Source: CBDCKR01 sp964572045
GTDB taxonomy: Bacteria; Gemmatimonadota; Gemmatimonadetes; Longimicrobiales; Gaopeijiaceae
DNA: 64,000 nt
Direction: 5' to 3'
NCBI GenBank assembly: GCA_964572045.1
Contig: CAZNEI010000003.1
Span: 1 to 64,000 of the forward strand
Shown one piece after another: positions 34,683-44,554 of this stretch (positions within the stretch are counted from its first letter, which is position 1; each line of letters begins with the position of its first letter). The translations under genes were made by a program, and so were the position numbers. Below the pieces are notes generated by a model that was not told the DNA's origin, ran no database searches, and was given only the letters and a program-made list of their open reading frames with translations.

Positions 34683-35722
34683 GAGGCTCCTCCCCGCGCG
34701 AACTGGGCGAGGAAGCGAACGTCGTTTTCAAAGAACAGCCGGAGGTCGGGCACGCCGTACTTCAGCATCGCGATCCGGCCCGGTCCCATCCCGAACGCGA
34801 ACCCCGTGTAGCGTTCCGCATCGTGTCCCACACTCTCCAGAACGTTCGGGTCCACCATGCCGGCGCCCATCACCTCGATCCACTCGGACTCGACCCGGGT
34901 GCCGTCCTTCATGGTGAGCAGCCGTTTCACGTCCACTTCGGCACTCGGCTCGGTAAACGGAAAGAACGAAGGGCGAAAGCGGACCTTCGTCTCCGGGCCC
35001 CAGAAGCGCCTCTGGAACTCGGCGAGCGTCGCCTTGAAGTCGACGAACGTGACGCCTTCGTCGACCACGAGACCCTCAATCTGGGCGAAGGCGGGCGTGT
35101 GGGTCGCATCATACGTGTCCCTCCGGTAGACCATGCCCGGAGCCAGGATTCGGATCGGGGGCGGATACTTCTCCATGACCCGCACCTGAACCGGCGACGT
35201 ATGGCTCCGGAGAAGCACCGAATCCTTCAGGTAGAGCGTGTCCTGTTCGTCGGCCGCCGGGTGATCGAGGGGGGTATTGAGTGCCACGAAGTTGTACCAC
35301 TCGGTGTCCGCCTCGGGCCCCCGAGCCCGGACGAAGCCCATCCCCCGAAAGATCTGCCAGATCTCGTCGACGACCTGGTTCACAGGATGGATCCCACCTC
35401 GCCAGCGGGCTCGGCCCGGCAGGGTCACGTCCTCGACGATCGCTTCGGCGGCGTTGCCTCCGTCCAGGTCCGCCTCGCGCTCCTCGAGAGCCTCTCGGAG
35501 CACTCGCTTGACGCGGTTGGCCTCGGCGCCCACCGCTGGCCGCTGGGCCACGTCGACCTCTCGCAGGCCCCGAAGAATGACCGAGATCCTCCCCTCCCTT
35601 CGGCCGATATACCTGATGCGCAGCCGCTCCAACTCCTCGGTCCCCGTCGCTGCCCTCGTCGCCTGGAGAGCTTCGTCCTCGATCGTCCGCAGAGTCGCGA
35701 TCAGGGAATTAGAATCTCTCAT
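34679..35722 (-). CDS. pheS: Phenylalanyl-tRNA synthetase alpha subunit
   Basis: This 347-residue catalytic subunit has an N-terminal coiled coil (about 1-90). Class II motifs follow: HPVNQVVDEIWQIFRGMGF, NTPLDHPAADEQDTLYL, LLRSHTSPVQVR, PFTEPSAEVDV, EVMGAGMVDPNVLE and GFAFGMGPGRIAMLKYG. ATG 35722 begins at the family N-terminus; 21 upstream in-frame codons run through the promoter region. The Shine-Dalgarno is weak. It is followed by pheT with a GTGA overlap. Confidence 0.95.
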   Translation of the reverse strand: MRDSNSLIATLRTIEDEALQATRAATGTEELERLRIRYIGRREGRISVILRGLREVDVAQRPAVGAEANRVKRVLREALEEREADLDGGNAAEAIVEDVTLPGRARWRGGIHPVNQVVDEIWQIFRGMGFVRARGPEADTEWYNFVALNTPLDHPAADEQDTLYLKDSVLLRSHTSPVQVRVMEKYPPPIRILAPGMVYRRDTYDATHTPAFAQIEGLVVDEGVTFVDFKATLAEFQRRFWGPETKVRFRPSFFPFTEPSAEVDVKRLLTMKDGTRVESEWIEVMGAGMVDPNVLESVGHDAERYTGFAFGMGPGRIAMLKYGVPDLRLFFENDVRFLAQFARGGAS

Positions 35723-35754
35723 ACCTAAACCTGGCCAATGCCTTCGAGTGCAGC

Positions 35755-35785
35755 ATTTTACGAGAGACGCACCCAGGCCTGTCAA
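35755..35785 (-). promoter_or_regulatory. Possible promoter of pheST
   Basis: TTGACA (35780-35785) and TAAAAT (35755-35760) lie on the minus strand with a 19-bp spacer, longer than the optimal 17. The hexamers are strong for this GC-rich genome. Transcription would start near 35748, 26 nt before pheS. Confidence 0.4.
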
Positions 35786-35789
35786 CAGT

Positions 35790-35825
35790 GAGGGGCCTCG
35801 CGACCGAACTGTCGCGAAGCCCCTC
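35790..35825 (-). terminator. Hairpin downstream of rplT
   Basis: GAGGGGC-C-TCGCGAC (35790-35804) pairs with GTCGCGA-A-GCCCCTC (35811-35825) as a 15-bp stem with one mismatch and a 6-nt loop. It lies 26 bp past the rplT stop and just before the predicted pheS promoter. No T-run follows, so it may end the infC-rpmI-rplT transcript weakly or protect its 3' end. Confidence 0.55.
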
Positions 35826-35851
35826 GTGCATCGCGGCCGAGCGCGGGGAAG

Positions 35852-36214
35852 CTATCGGATCTTGAGTTCCTGCTTGGCACGGTCGGCCAGTGCGCCGAAC
35901 GCCTCCGGACTGCGAACGGCCAGATCCGCCAGCGCCTTGCGGTCCAACTCGACCCCGGCGCGTTTGAGTCCGTTCATGAAGCGAGAGTACGACAGCTCGT
36001 TCTGCCGGGCCGCTGCGTTGATCCGTGTGATCCAGAGACGCCTGAAGTTCCGCTTCTTCTTCTTCCGGTCGCGGTAGGCGTGCTCCCATCCCTTCTCGAC
36101 TGCGTCCTTCGCGGTGCGATATAGATTCTTGCGGCCGCCAAAGTACCCCTTGGCCGCTTTGAAGATCTTCTTCTTTCGCTTTCTTCGGGCGGGAGATCTC
36201 GTCACTCTCGGCAT
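35852..36214 (-). CDS. rplT: Ribosomal protein bL20
   Basis: This 120-residue, very basic protein matches L20: PRVTRSPARRKRKKKIFKAAKGYFGGRKNLYRTAKDAVEKG, YRDRKKKKRNFRRLWITRINAAAR and LSYSRFMNGLKRAGVELDRKALADLAV (in pieces). It binds 23S rRNA early in 50S assembly and in several bacteria represses its own infC-rpmI-rplT operon. ATG 36214 has GGAGG 8 bases upstream. It is 18 bp downstream of rpmI. Confidence 0.97.
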   Translation of the reverse strand: MPRVTRSPARRKRKKKIFKAAKGYFGGRKNLYRTAKDAVEKGWEHAYRDRKKKKRNFRRLWITRINAAARQNELSYSRFMNGLKRAGVELDRKALADLAVRSPEAFGALADRAKQELKIR

Positions 36215-36232
36215 TGGAGTCCCTCCTTTCCC

Positions 36233-36430
36233 CTACGACCCCGGGAGGAGTCGCTTCACGCGCTTCACGTCGGCCTTGTGGACCAGCGTGGCGGAGCGGA
36301 GGCGGCGCTTCCTCTTCCGCGGCTTCTTGGCGAGGATATGGCTCTTGTTCGCCCGCATCCTCCGGATCTTGCCCGAACCGGTTCGGCGGAATCGTTTGGC
36401 CGCCCCTCGATTCGTCTTCATCTTCGGCAT
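36233..36430 (-). CDS. rpmI: Ribosomal protein bL35
   Basis: This 65-residue basic protein matches L35: MPKMKTNRGAAKRFRRTGSG, KIRRMRANKSHILAKKPRKRKR and a C-terminal VKRVKRLLPGS. ATG 36430 follows GGAGGA with 5-base spacing; the frame is open upstream but lies in the infC-rpmI spacer. It sits between infC and rplT, the standard order. Confidence 0.97.
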   Translation of the reverse strand: MPKMKTNRGAAKRFRRTGSGKIRRMRANKSHILAKKPRKRKRRLRSATLVHKADVKRVKRLLPGS

Positions 36431-36473
36431 TGCTTCCTCCGTTTCCCAGAACCGGCGGGTGCGCTCTATCGCC

Positions 36474-36971
36474 TTACTTGAGGGGCGCCAGGACCATCGA
36501 CATGATCCGCCCTTCGAAACTCGGTTGGGTTTCGACCTTGGCCACGTCCGCGAGATCCTCGATGAGCCGTAGGAGGACGACACGCCCCACCTCGGGGTGC
36601 GTGATCTGACGCCCCCGGAACATCATCGTCATCTTGACCTTGTTCCCCTCCGACAGGAACCGCCGCGCGTGGCGGACCTTGAACTCGTAGTCATGGTCCT
36701 CGATCCCGGGGCGAAACTTGACCTCTTTGACCTGGACATGGTGCTGCTTCTTCTTCGCCTCCCGGGCTGCACGCTGCGCCTCGTACCTGTACTTGCCGTA
36801 GTCCATCAGCTTGACGACGGGCGGGCGGGCGTCGGGGGCGACCTCGACCAAGTCCAAGCCCCTCGTGCGGGCCATGTCGCGGGCTTCCTCGATGGATACG
36901 ATCCCTACTTGCCTCCCTGATTCGTCGATCAACCTGACCGGGCTGATGCGGATCTGATCGTTAAGACGCAT
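36474..36971 (-). CDS. infC: Translation initiation factor IF-3
   Basis: This 165-residue factor keeps 30S subunits free and checks the start codon. The N-domain reads RLNDQIRISPVRLIDESGRQVGIVS and VEVAPDARPPVVKLMDYGKYRYE. The C-domain reads VKEVKFRPGIEDHDYEFKVRHARRFL and GNKVKMTMMFRGRQITHPEVG (all in pieces). The start is ATG 36971; an in-frame TAG two codons upstream rules out the rare AUU/AUC start known for infC elsewhere. Confidence 0.96.
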   Translation of the reverse strand: MRLNDQIRISPVRLIDESGRQVGIVSIEEARDMARTRGLDLVEVAPDARPPVVKLMDYGKYRYEAQRAAREAKKKQHHVQVKEVKFRPGIEDHDYEFKVRHARRFLSEGNKVKMTMMFRGRQITHPEVGRVVLLRLIEDLADVAKVETQPSFEGRIMSMVLAPLK

Positions 36972-37049
36972 TTTCTACTGGTTGATCTCCGTCTCCTCAA
37001 AGAAGCCTTCGTCGAGCCCAGGCCTCGAAGACCTCGGCGCAACCGCAAC

Positions 37050-37073
37050 AAAAAAGCCCGGATCCTTCCGGGC
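37050..37073 (-). terminator. Intrinsic terminator between thrS and infC
   Basis: On the minus strand GCCCGGA-AGGA-TCCGGGC (7-bp stem, 37056-37073) is followed directly by six T (37050-37055). It is the best-formed intrinsic terminator in the window. It lies 390 bp after the thrS stop and 78 bp before the infC ATG, so it could end thrS transcripts or act as an attenuator in a long infC leader. Confidence 0.8.
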
Positions 37074-37463
37074 CAAAGGAGAAATCGGGCGCCCGGGGCC
37101 TCAGGGGCCCGCCTCCCCGCTCTCCAGACCCGGCAGCTCCACACACGGTGAGTGGAACCGAAGGGTGGAACCGCTCGCGCACGGCTCGCTTCCGCACTGT
37201 CTTTGCATCCCGACGCTCCAGGACCCACGAAGATCATTCAGATGTCCGGAGGCGTCAAGGCAGCGGAGGGCGCCATCGCGCGCGCCCGAAGGCGCTCGCC
37301 GCCATCCGAATGCGGTGTTTCTTCGCGACGTGGGGGGGCCATATTCCGGTTCCCTCCGTCCGGGGCCCGCCCGCGCAACGGAAGCCCGAAGCGGCCCGCT
37401 CGGAAGCGAGCGGGCCGAAGGTGTGGAGCGGGGGCGAACCGCAGGGCGGGCTGTGCGACCCGG
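37074..37463 (-). other. 390-bp gene-free spacer downstream of thrS, with an 11-bp perfect hairpin
   Basis: No convincing gene is seen on either strand. CGGCCCGCTCG (37392-37402) pairs perfectly with CGAGCGGGCCG (37407-37417) around a GAAG loop, about 47 bp past the thrS stop, with no T-run after it. GTGGAACCG occurs twice within 22 bp near 37150-37172. Together with the terminator at 37050-37073 this could be a regulatory leader for infC-rpmI-rplT. Confidence 0.5.
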
Positions 37464-39422
37464 CTACTCGCTCCCGGATCTCGCGGTCGATGGGCCCCGG
37501 CCCAAGCCCAGAGCCCTTGTCTCCACCTCTTCGGCGAGATCGGCGATGAACTCCTTCCTGTCGCGAATCTGCTGTTTCCTTCCCGCTCCCCTTCTTCGTA
37601 CCGCGACCGTACCCGCCTCGGCCTCACGCTCGCCGATCACGGCCATGTACGGGATCTTGCGCAGCTCGGCGTCACGGATCCGGTAGCTCAGCGTCTCGCG
37701 ACTCACGACCTCGGCCCGGAGCCCCGCAGCACGGAGAGCGTCCGCGAACCCCTCCGCCGATTCGACCCAGTGCCGCGAGACGGGCAGCACCCTCACTTGC
37801 TCGGGGGCCAGCCAGAGCGGAAACTCCCCCGCGTAGTGCTCGATGAGGCCGCCCACGAAGCGCTCCATCGAGCCGACGAGCACCCTGTGAAGCATCACCG
37901 GCCGATGTCTCTCGTTGTCCTCTCCCACGTACTCGAGCCCGAAACGTTCGGGCAGGCTGAAATCGAGCTGGACCGTCGGCCCCTGCCACTCTCTCCCGAT
38001 CGCGTCGATGAGCTTGAAATCGAGCTTCGGTCCGTAGAAGGCCCCTCCCCCGATGTCGTAGGCGAAGGGGACGTTTCTGGCCTCCAGGGTCGCGGCCAAG
38101 AGCTCCACGGCCGTGTCCCACTCCTCGTCGGTGCCGAGCGCCTTCTCCTCGGGCTTGGTGCTGAGCTCGATCGTGTAGGGGTATCCGAAGACGGCGAGCA
38201 TGTCGTCCACGAGATCCACGAGGCGGTCGATCTCCCCTCTGACCTGTTCGGGTGTGCAGAAGACATGGGCATCGTCCTGCGTGAAGCCGCGAACCCGCAG
38301 CATGCCGTGCAGGACCCCACTCCGCTCGTAGCGGTACACGGTGCCGAATTCAGCGTAACGGATCGGGAGGTCCCGATACGAGCGCTGGGCCGCCTGATAC
38401 AGCGCGATGTGCCCGGGACAGTTCATCGGCTTGGGGCGATACGCGGCACCCTCGACCTCCATCGCCCCGAACATCCCTTCCTTGAAGTTCTCGAGGTGGC
38501 CCGAGATCTCGAAGATCCTCTCGCTCATGATGTGGGGCGTGTAGACCAACTCGTATCCGTGCCGGACCACGAGGGCGCGCTCGAAGTCCTCGATCTCGGT
38601 CCGTATGATCGATCCCTTGGGATGCCACAGGACGAGGCCCGGCCCCACTCTCGGATCGGTCGAGAACAGGTCGAGCTCCCGACCCAGGACCCGGTGATCC
38701 CGCTTCTTGGCCTCCTCCAGGCTCTTCAGGTGATCGTCCAGATCCCGCTTTCTGAAGAACGCCGTGCCGTAGATCCGCTGGAGCATCTGGCGGCTCTCGT
38801 CCCCCCTCCAGTAGGCTCCCGCCGCCGAGAGCAGCTTGAAGTGCTCGAGGCGGCCCGTCGAGGGCACGTGGGGCCCCCGGCAGAGGTCGAGAAAGGGCCC
38901 ATCGCGATAGACGGAGATCACCTCGTCCTCGGTGAACTCCTCGAGACGCTCCAGCTTGAGAGGGTCGTCGGAGAGCAGCTCCCGGGCCTCGTCGGCCGTC
39001 ACGACCCGGCGCTCGAAGACGTAGTCGGCCTCGGTGACTTCGGCCATCTTGGCCTCGAACGCCTCCAGGTCCTCGGGGGTGAACGGCTCCTCGACGGCGA
39101 AGTCGTAGTAGAAGCCGTCCTCGATCGGGGGACCGAAGCCGATTCCCGCTTCGGGGCGGAGCTCGCGCACTGCGGTAGCCAATACGTGAGCCGCCGAGTG
39201 CCTCAGAAGCGGCAGAGCGTCCGGATCACCGGCCGTGATGATCCTCAGGCTCGCATCGGCCTCAAGGGCCTGGAAGAGGTCGACGACCTGGCCGTCCACC
39301 TCCCCAGCCAGGGCCGCCTTCGCCAATCCCGGGCCGATCATGGCGGCCGCATCCCGGACGCTTGATCCGGCGGCCATTTCCAGGACGCTCCCGTCGGGGA
39401 GGGTCACCTTGATCTCGCTCAT
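37464..39422 (-). CDS. thrS: Threonyl-tRNA synthetase
   Basis: This 652-residue class II synthetase has, in order, a TGS domain (about 1-62, KVTLPDGSVLEMAAGSSVRD), an editing domain (about 70-240, LRHSAAHVLATAVRELRP), the core and an anticodon-binding domain. The core carries KPMNCPGHIALYQ (zinc Cys), RYAEFGTVYRYERSGVLHGMLRVRGFTQDDAH (in pieces) and DFKLIDAIGREWQGPTVQLDF. The C-terminal anticodon domain has EVVSRETLSYRIRDAELRKIPYMAVIGERE (in pieces). ATG 39422 aligns with family N-termini; a longer frame of 37 codons is non-conserved. Confidence 0.97.
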   Translation of the reverse strand: MSEIKVTLPDGSVLEMAAGSSVRDAAAMIGPGLAKAALAGEVDGQVVDLFQALEADASLRIITAGDPDALPLLRHSAAHVLATAVRELRPEAGIGFGPPIEDGFYYDFAVEEPFTPEDLEAFEAKMAEVTEADYVFERRVVTADEARELLSDDPLKLERLEEFTEDEVISVYRDGPFLDLCRGPHVPSTGRLEHFKLLSAAGAYWRGDESRQMLQRIYGTAFFRKRDLDDHLKSLEEAKKRDHRVLGRELDLFSTDPRVGPGLVLWHPKGSIIRTEIEDFERALVVRHGYELVYTPHIMSERIFEISGHLENFKEGMFGAMEVEGAAYRPKPMNCPGHIALYQAAQRSYRDLPIRYAEFGTVYRYERSGVLHGMLRVRGFTQDDAHVFCTPEQVRGEIDRLVDLVDDMLAVFGYPYTIELSTKPEEKALGTDEEWDTAVELLAATLEARNVPFAYDIGGGAFYGPKLDFKLIDAIGREWQGPTVQLDFSLPERFGLEYVGEDNERHRPVMLHRVLVGSMERFVGGLIEHYAGEFPLWLAPEQVRVLPVSRHWVESAEGFADALRAAGLRAEVVSRETLSYRIRDAELRKIPYMAVIGEREAEAGTVAVRRRGAGRKQQIRDRKEFIADLAEEVETRALGLGRGPSTARSGSE

Positions 39423-39517
39423 CTCCGTTCCGTCTCGCTGGATTCCCGTTCCTTGGCCCCGAGGCCGGAGAAAAAAGGTAGTGGAGTCGGGGCGAAAAGC
39501 CACGACTCGAAACGGCG

Positions 39518-39549
39518 CCGGCCCGGCCGCCAAAGGGCAGCCGGGCCGG
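39518..39549 (-). terminator. 10-bp hairpin between groEL and thrS
   Basis: CCGGCCCGGC (39518-39527) and GCCGGGCCGG (39540-39549) form a perfect 10-bp stem with a 12-nt loop, about 90 bp past the groEL stop. A short TTT and a TTTT lie further downstream on the minus strand, so it is a moderate intrinsic-terminator candidate for the groE transcript. Confidence 0.5.
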
Positions 39550-39636
39550 ACCGAAACCCACGTGCTCGATCACCGGTCGCGGGAGAAGCTCCAGGACCGG
39601 ACCGCGTCTCAGGAGATCGTCATGCCCCCACGGCTT

Positions 39637-41274
<1,638 letters not shown>

Positions 41275-41346
41275 CGCTCATTTGCTCCTCAAAAGAAGTT
41301 GATCACGTTCGTGTGCCTCGAACGCAGTCCCGGTCGGGCGAGTATC

Positions 41347-41652
41347 CTATCCGATGATCGCCAAGATGTCCGACTCGCGGAGAATCAGGAACTCCTGCCC
41401 GTCAATGGTCACATCCGTACCGCTGTACTTCCCGTAGAGCACCGTCTGGTCCACCTCGACGTCGGGCTCCACGCGCACCCCCTCGTCCGACAGTTTCCCG
41501 GGCCCCACCGCCACGATGCGACCCTGCTGTGGCTTCTCCTTCGCGGTGTCCGGGATGTAGAGGCCCCCGCGCATCTGCTCCTCTTCCTCAAGCGGGATCA
41601 CTACAACGCGGTCCGCCAACGGCTTGACCTTGCTCGCAGCCTCCGTCGACAT
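41347..41652 (-). CDS. groES: Co-chaperonin GroES
   Basis: This 101-residue lid of the GroEL cage has KPLADRVVVIPLEEEEQMRGGLYIPDTAKEKPQQG (in pieces), GRIVAVGPGKLSDEG, the mobile-loop region and the end ILRESDILAIIG. ATG 41652 has AGGAGG 8 bases upstream. It is the first gene of the groES-groEL pair. Confidence 0.98.
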   Translation of the reverse strand: MSTEAASKVKPLADRVVVIPLEEEEQMRGGLYIPDTAKEKPQQGRIVAVGPGKLSDEGVRVEPDVEVDQTVLYGKYSGTDVTIDGQEFLILRESDILAIIG

Positions 41653-41702
41653 CCGAATCGCCTCCTGCTAATGGGTTAGGTTACATGAGATTGGACACTT
41701 TG

Positions 41703-41729
41703 TTAGCACTCGCGCAAAAGGAGTGCTAA
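41703..41729 (-). promoter_or_regulatory. CIRCE element (HrcA operator) of groESL
   Basis: TTAGCACTC-N9-GAGTGCTAA is a perfect 9-9-9 match to the CIRCE consensus, 50 bp upstream of the groES start. It indicates heat-shock control of groESL by the HrcA repressor, encoded elsewhere in the genome. Confidence 0.97.
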
Positions 41730-41866
41730 CAAAGACGCCGTAATGTATTCGGCCGGCGAGCGATGTCAACGGGTTCGGACGACTTCACGGAGGATGCCCG
41801 GAGTCAGCGGGCGGGGTGCGGTTCCCCGGAGGCCGCACGGCCCGGGAATCTGCGGTGCCGGCCTCG

Positions 41867-42640
41867 TCAGCCCCGGATGGCGCGTCCGGCCAGGGCCAGG
41901 CCGTAGAGCGTCAGGAAGGGCTCGATGTGGTCGACGGTCTTGGCGTGGGGACCCGCCACCCGAGCATAGCCTCCCGTCGCGACCACATAGACGTCGGGGC
42001 GCCCCCACTCATGTCGTATCCTCCGCACGATTCCGTCCACTGCATCCACGGCAGAGTAGAATACGCCGCTCCGGATGCACTCTTCGGTCCGACGCCCGAT
42101 CACCCTGAGCGGAGGATCCAGATCGACGTTGGGCAGCTTGGCCGTCTTCGTCCCCAGCCACTCGAGTCCGGCTTGGATTCCCTGGGAGATCACGCCTCCG
42201 ACGAACACGCCGTCGGCCGTGATGCAGTCGAAGGTCGTCGCCGTACCGAGGTCGACGGCGATGGTATCGCGGCGGTACAGCTCCTTGGCCGCCAGCGTGT
42301 TCACGATCCTGTCCGCGCCCACGCTCAGGGGCTCTTCAACGTCGAGTACGATCGGCAGGGGGCTTTCGGCCGTCACGACGACGGGACGCCCACCGCCGAG
42401 CCGCTCCAGCGTATCGCAAAGGATGCCCGTTGCCGACGGAACCACGGACCCCAGAACGGCCATCCCGATCTTGCGGGGCGAGAATCCCCGGCTCTCGAGC
42501 AGGCCCCGAAGGAGCCGTTCGTACTCGTCTACGGTCCGCGGCACCCTCGTGCTCACGCGCCAGTGTGCGGCCAGCCCCCCGTCGGGCTTCACGAGCCCGA
42601 GAACCGTATCGCTGTTCCCCACATCGATGACGAGGTCCAT
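41867..42640 (-). CDS. coaX: Type III pantothenate kinase
   Basis: This 257-residue enzyme of the ASKHA fold phosphorylates pantothenate in CoA synthesis. It has the phosphate motif MDLVIDVGNSDTVLGL, the GADRIVNTLAAK segment, VDLGTATTFDCI and VGGVISQGIQAGLEWL. CoaX replaces CoaA in many bacteria. ATG 42640. It lies downstream of birA in the same direction, a frequent pairing. Confidence 0.95.
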   Translation of the reverse strand: MDLVIDVGNSDTVLGLVKPDGGLAAHWRVSTRVPRTVDEYERLLRGLLESRGFSPRKIGMAVLGSVVPSATGILCDTLERLGGGRPVVVTAESPLPIVLDVEEPLSVGADRIVNTLAAKELYRRDTIAVDLGTATTFDCITADGVFVGGVISQGIQAGLEWLGTKTAKLPNVDLDPPLRVIGRRTEECIRSGVFYSAVDAVDGIVRRIRHEWGRPDVYVVATGGYARVAGPHAKTVDHIEPFLTLYGLALAGRAIRG

Positions 42641-42752
42641 CTCGGTGTCTCCGTGCTAGTTTCCTCTGAGCGCCGCCCGGTCCCTCCGGGCTGTGACGAC
42701 CGGGCGTCCCCGGGGAAGGCTCAAGGGCCCGACCCGCTGGCCCGGCGGAGCG

Positions 42753-43523
42753 TCACGCAAGGCCGACGCTCCCGCCCGTGATCGCGTGCCTGGTCCCCTC
42801 CGATTCGATGAGGAGGGCTCCATGGGCGGAGATCCCGACGGCCTTCCCCACTCGGCCCACGTCGGTCCGGACCCTGCGTCCCACCAGAGCATCCCTGCGC
42901 CGAATCTCGCGGCGCAGGCCTTCACCGAGCTCGCTCGGGAGAGGGTCCAACAGCCCGCGTGCTTCGACGAGCAACCTCCCGGCCAAGCTGGATCTCGTGA
43001 GCCCGCTGCATCCCGCCGCCTCAAGGGACGTGGCGTGGTCCCGCAGCGCCTTCGGGAAGTCCGCTCGCCGATGGCCGATATTGATCCCCACCCCGACCGC
43101 CACCGCGTCCGAGCCCACGACTTCACACAGGACGCCGGCGAGCTTGCGGCCCTCGACCAGCAGATCGTTGGGCCACTTGATCTGGGGACGCAGCTCGGGG
43201 CACAGTGATTCGATGGCCGCCGCCGTCGCGAGCCCCACGAGGACCGGAGCGAGCGCCGGGGAGCTTTGGGGCTCCGGTCGCAGCAGGAACGAGATCCAGA
43301 GGCCGACGCCCTGGGCCGACTCCCAGCGCTTTCCCGAGCGGCCGCGTCCCGCCGTCTGCGTCTCGGCGGTCACGACCGTAAAAGCGCGTGCCTGGCCGCC
43401 AGCCAGCTCCCGGACCCGATCGTTGGTCGACGGAAGCGTGTCATGGGCCTCGAACTTCGGGATCTTCCACAGGACCTCCCAGACCGCCACGGGACGGCCT
43501 TCCCATGTATCGAGACAGCTCAT
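42753..43523 (-). CDS. birA: Biotin--[acetyl-CoA-carboxylase] ligase
   Basis: This 256-residue ligase attaches biotin to the carboxyl carrier protein. It has THE GRGRSGKRWES biotinyl-AMP loop, GLWISFLLRP, KWPNDLLVEGRKLAGVL and VGVGINIG, then the C-terminal SH3-like domain (VGRVGKAVGISAHGALLIE). The N-terminal helix-turn-helix of group II BirA is absent, so it is a group I enzyme without repressor function. ATG 43523 is 7 bp past the uppP stop. Confidence 0.93.
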   Translation of the reverse strand: MSCLDTWEGRPVAVWEVLWKIPKFEAHDTLPSTNDRVRELAGGQARAFTVVTAETQTAGRGRSGKRWESAQGVGLWISFLLRPEPQSSPALAPVLVGLATAAAIESLCPELRPQIKWPNDLLVEGRKLAGVLCEVVGSDAVAVGVGINIGHRRADFPKALRDHATSLEAAGCSGLTRSSLAGRLLVEARGLLDPLPSELGEGLRREIRRRDALVGRRVRTDVGRVGKAVGISAHGALLIESEGTRHAITGGSVGLA

Positions 43524-43530
43524 CCGGAAC

Positions 43531-44319
43531 TCAGTCCAGAAAGAGAAGGTAGGCGAGGAACGTCGCTCCCAACGCCCAACAATAGATGCCGAACCGGTGA
43601 AACGCCCGGCGAGTGAGGAAAGCCACGAACAGTCGGATCGCCACGACGCCGGTCAGGGCTGCCACGACCGAGCCGAGAGCCAGCACTCCGCCGCCCGGGC
43701 CGCCAGACACGCCGTCCGATCCCCAGGCCTGGAGAATGGCCGCTCCCATGATCGCGGGGATGGCCATCAGAAACGAGAAAGCCGCCGCCTCTTCCGCGTC
43801 GACTCCCATCCAGAGCGCAGCCGTCACGGTGGCCCCCGACCGCGAGATGCCCGGCACCAATGCGAAGGCCTGGGCCAAACCGATCATGCCGGCCGCCCGC
43901 AGGCTGAGCCCCGGCCAGCCCTTGCGCCCGAACGCTCGACGGGTGGACCAGAGGAGCGTGCCGGTGACGAGGAACGCGAGAGCTGGAACCAGCGGGTCCT
44001 CGAAGAGGGTCTGCACCGTGTCCCCTGCCGCTCCTCCGACCACCATGACCGGCACCGTGGCCACAGCGAGGAAGCCCGCGTAGCGCCACGCTTCGGCCTC
44101 ACCCGACAGCGCCCCCAGGACCAGTGTCCGGATCCGCTCACGGTAGACCACAAGCACCGAGACGAGGGTCGCCAGGTGCACGGCGACTTCGAAGCGGACG
44201 CCGGGAATCTGCAGGTCGAGCAGCGTCTGGCCTACCACCAGATGACCCGAGCTCGAGACGGGCAGGAACTCTGTGGCCCCTTGCAGGGCCCCGAGGACGA
44301 CCGCCTCCCAGGGACTCAC
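43531..44319 (-). CDS. uppP: Undecaprenyl-diphosphate phosphatase
   Basis: This 262-residue inner-membrane protein with about 8 helices recycles the lipid carrier of peptidoglycan synthesis. The BacA/UppP motifs are both present: GATEFLPVSSSGHLVVGQTLL (in pieces, with the catalytic Glu and Ser cluster) and ALVPGISRSGATVTAALWMG. GTG 44319 starts the conserved PWEAVVLGALQGATEF segment. It precedes birA closely, suggesting co-transcription. Confidence 0.95.
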   Translation of the reverse strand: MSPWEAVVLGALQGATEFLPVSSSGHLVVGQTLLDLQIPGVRFEVAVHLATLVSVLVVYRERIRTLVLGALSGEAEAWRYAGFLAVATVPVMVVGGAAGDTVQTLFEDPLVPALAFLVTGTLLWSTRRAFGRKGWPGLSLRAAGMIGLAQAFALVPGISRSGATVTAALWMGVDAEEAAAFSFLMAIPAIMGAAILQAWGSDGVSGGPGGGVLALGSVVAALTGVVAIRLFVAFLTRRAFHRFGIYCWALGATFLAYLLFLD

Positions 44320-44554
44320 GCGGGCGACCCGGGGCTGTGTCGACGGGCTTCCAAGGCCCGCCCTGGGCTGGCGCCGGTTCGGAGCCCGGCGGGCTCGGCC
44401 AAGGCACCCCCTGCCGCGACCTCCCGTTGGGTTCCGGCGTGAGGCTCTTCAGAATGCTGGCCGAGCGGGAGGACCCGCACTCCTTCCCTCGGGCCCTCCA
44501 GGCCGGCCGGCCGGCCGGCGGATCGGGCTCGGAGGCCGCTGGCGCCTCTGGACT

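Noticed and set aside
37162..37180. AGGGTGGAACCGCTCGCG resembles the T-box consensus AGGGTGGNACCGCG.
   Set aside because: It lies on the plus strand, while thrS and infC are on the minus strand; no plus-strand gene follows, and no specifier or stem I structure is seen.
44480..44525. GGCCGGCCGGCCGG run as a possible regulatory repeat.
   Set aside because: Short palindromic GC run expected in DNA of this composition, with no partner or conserved context.
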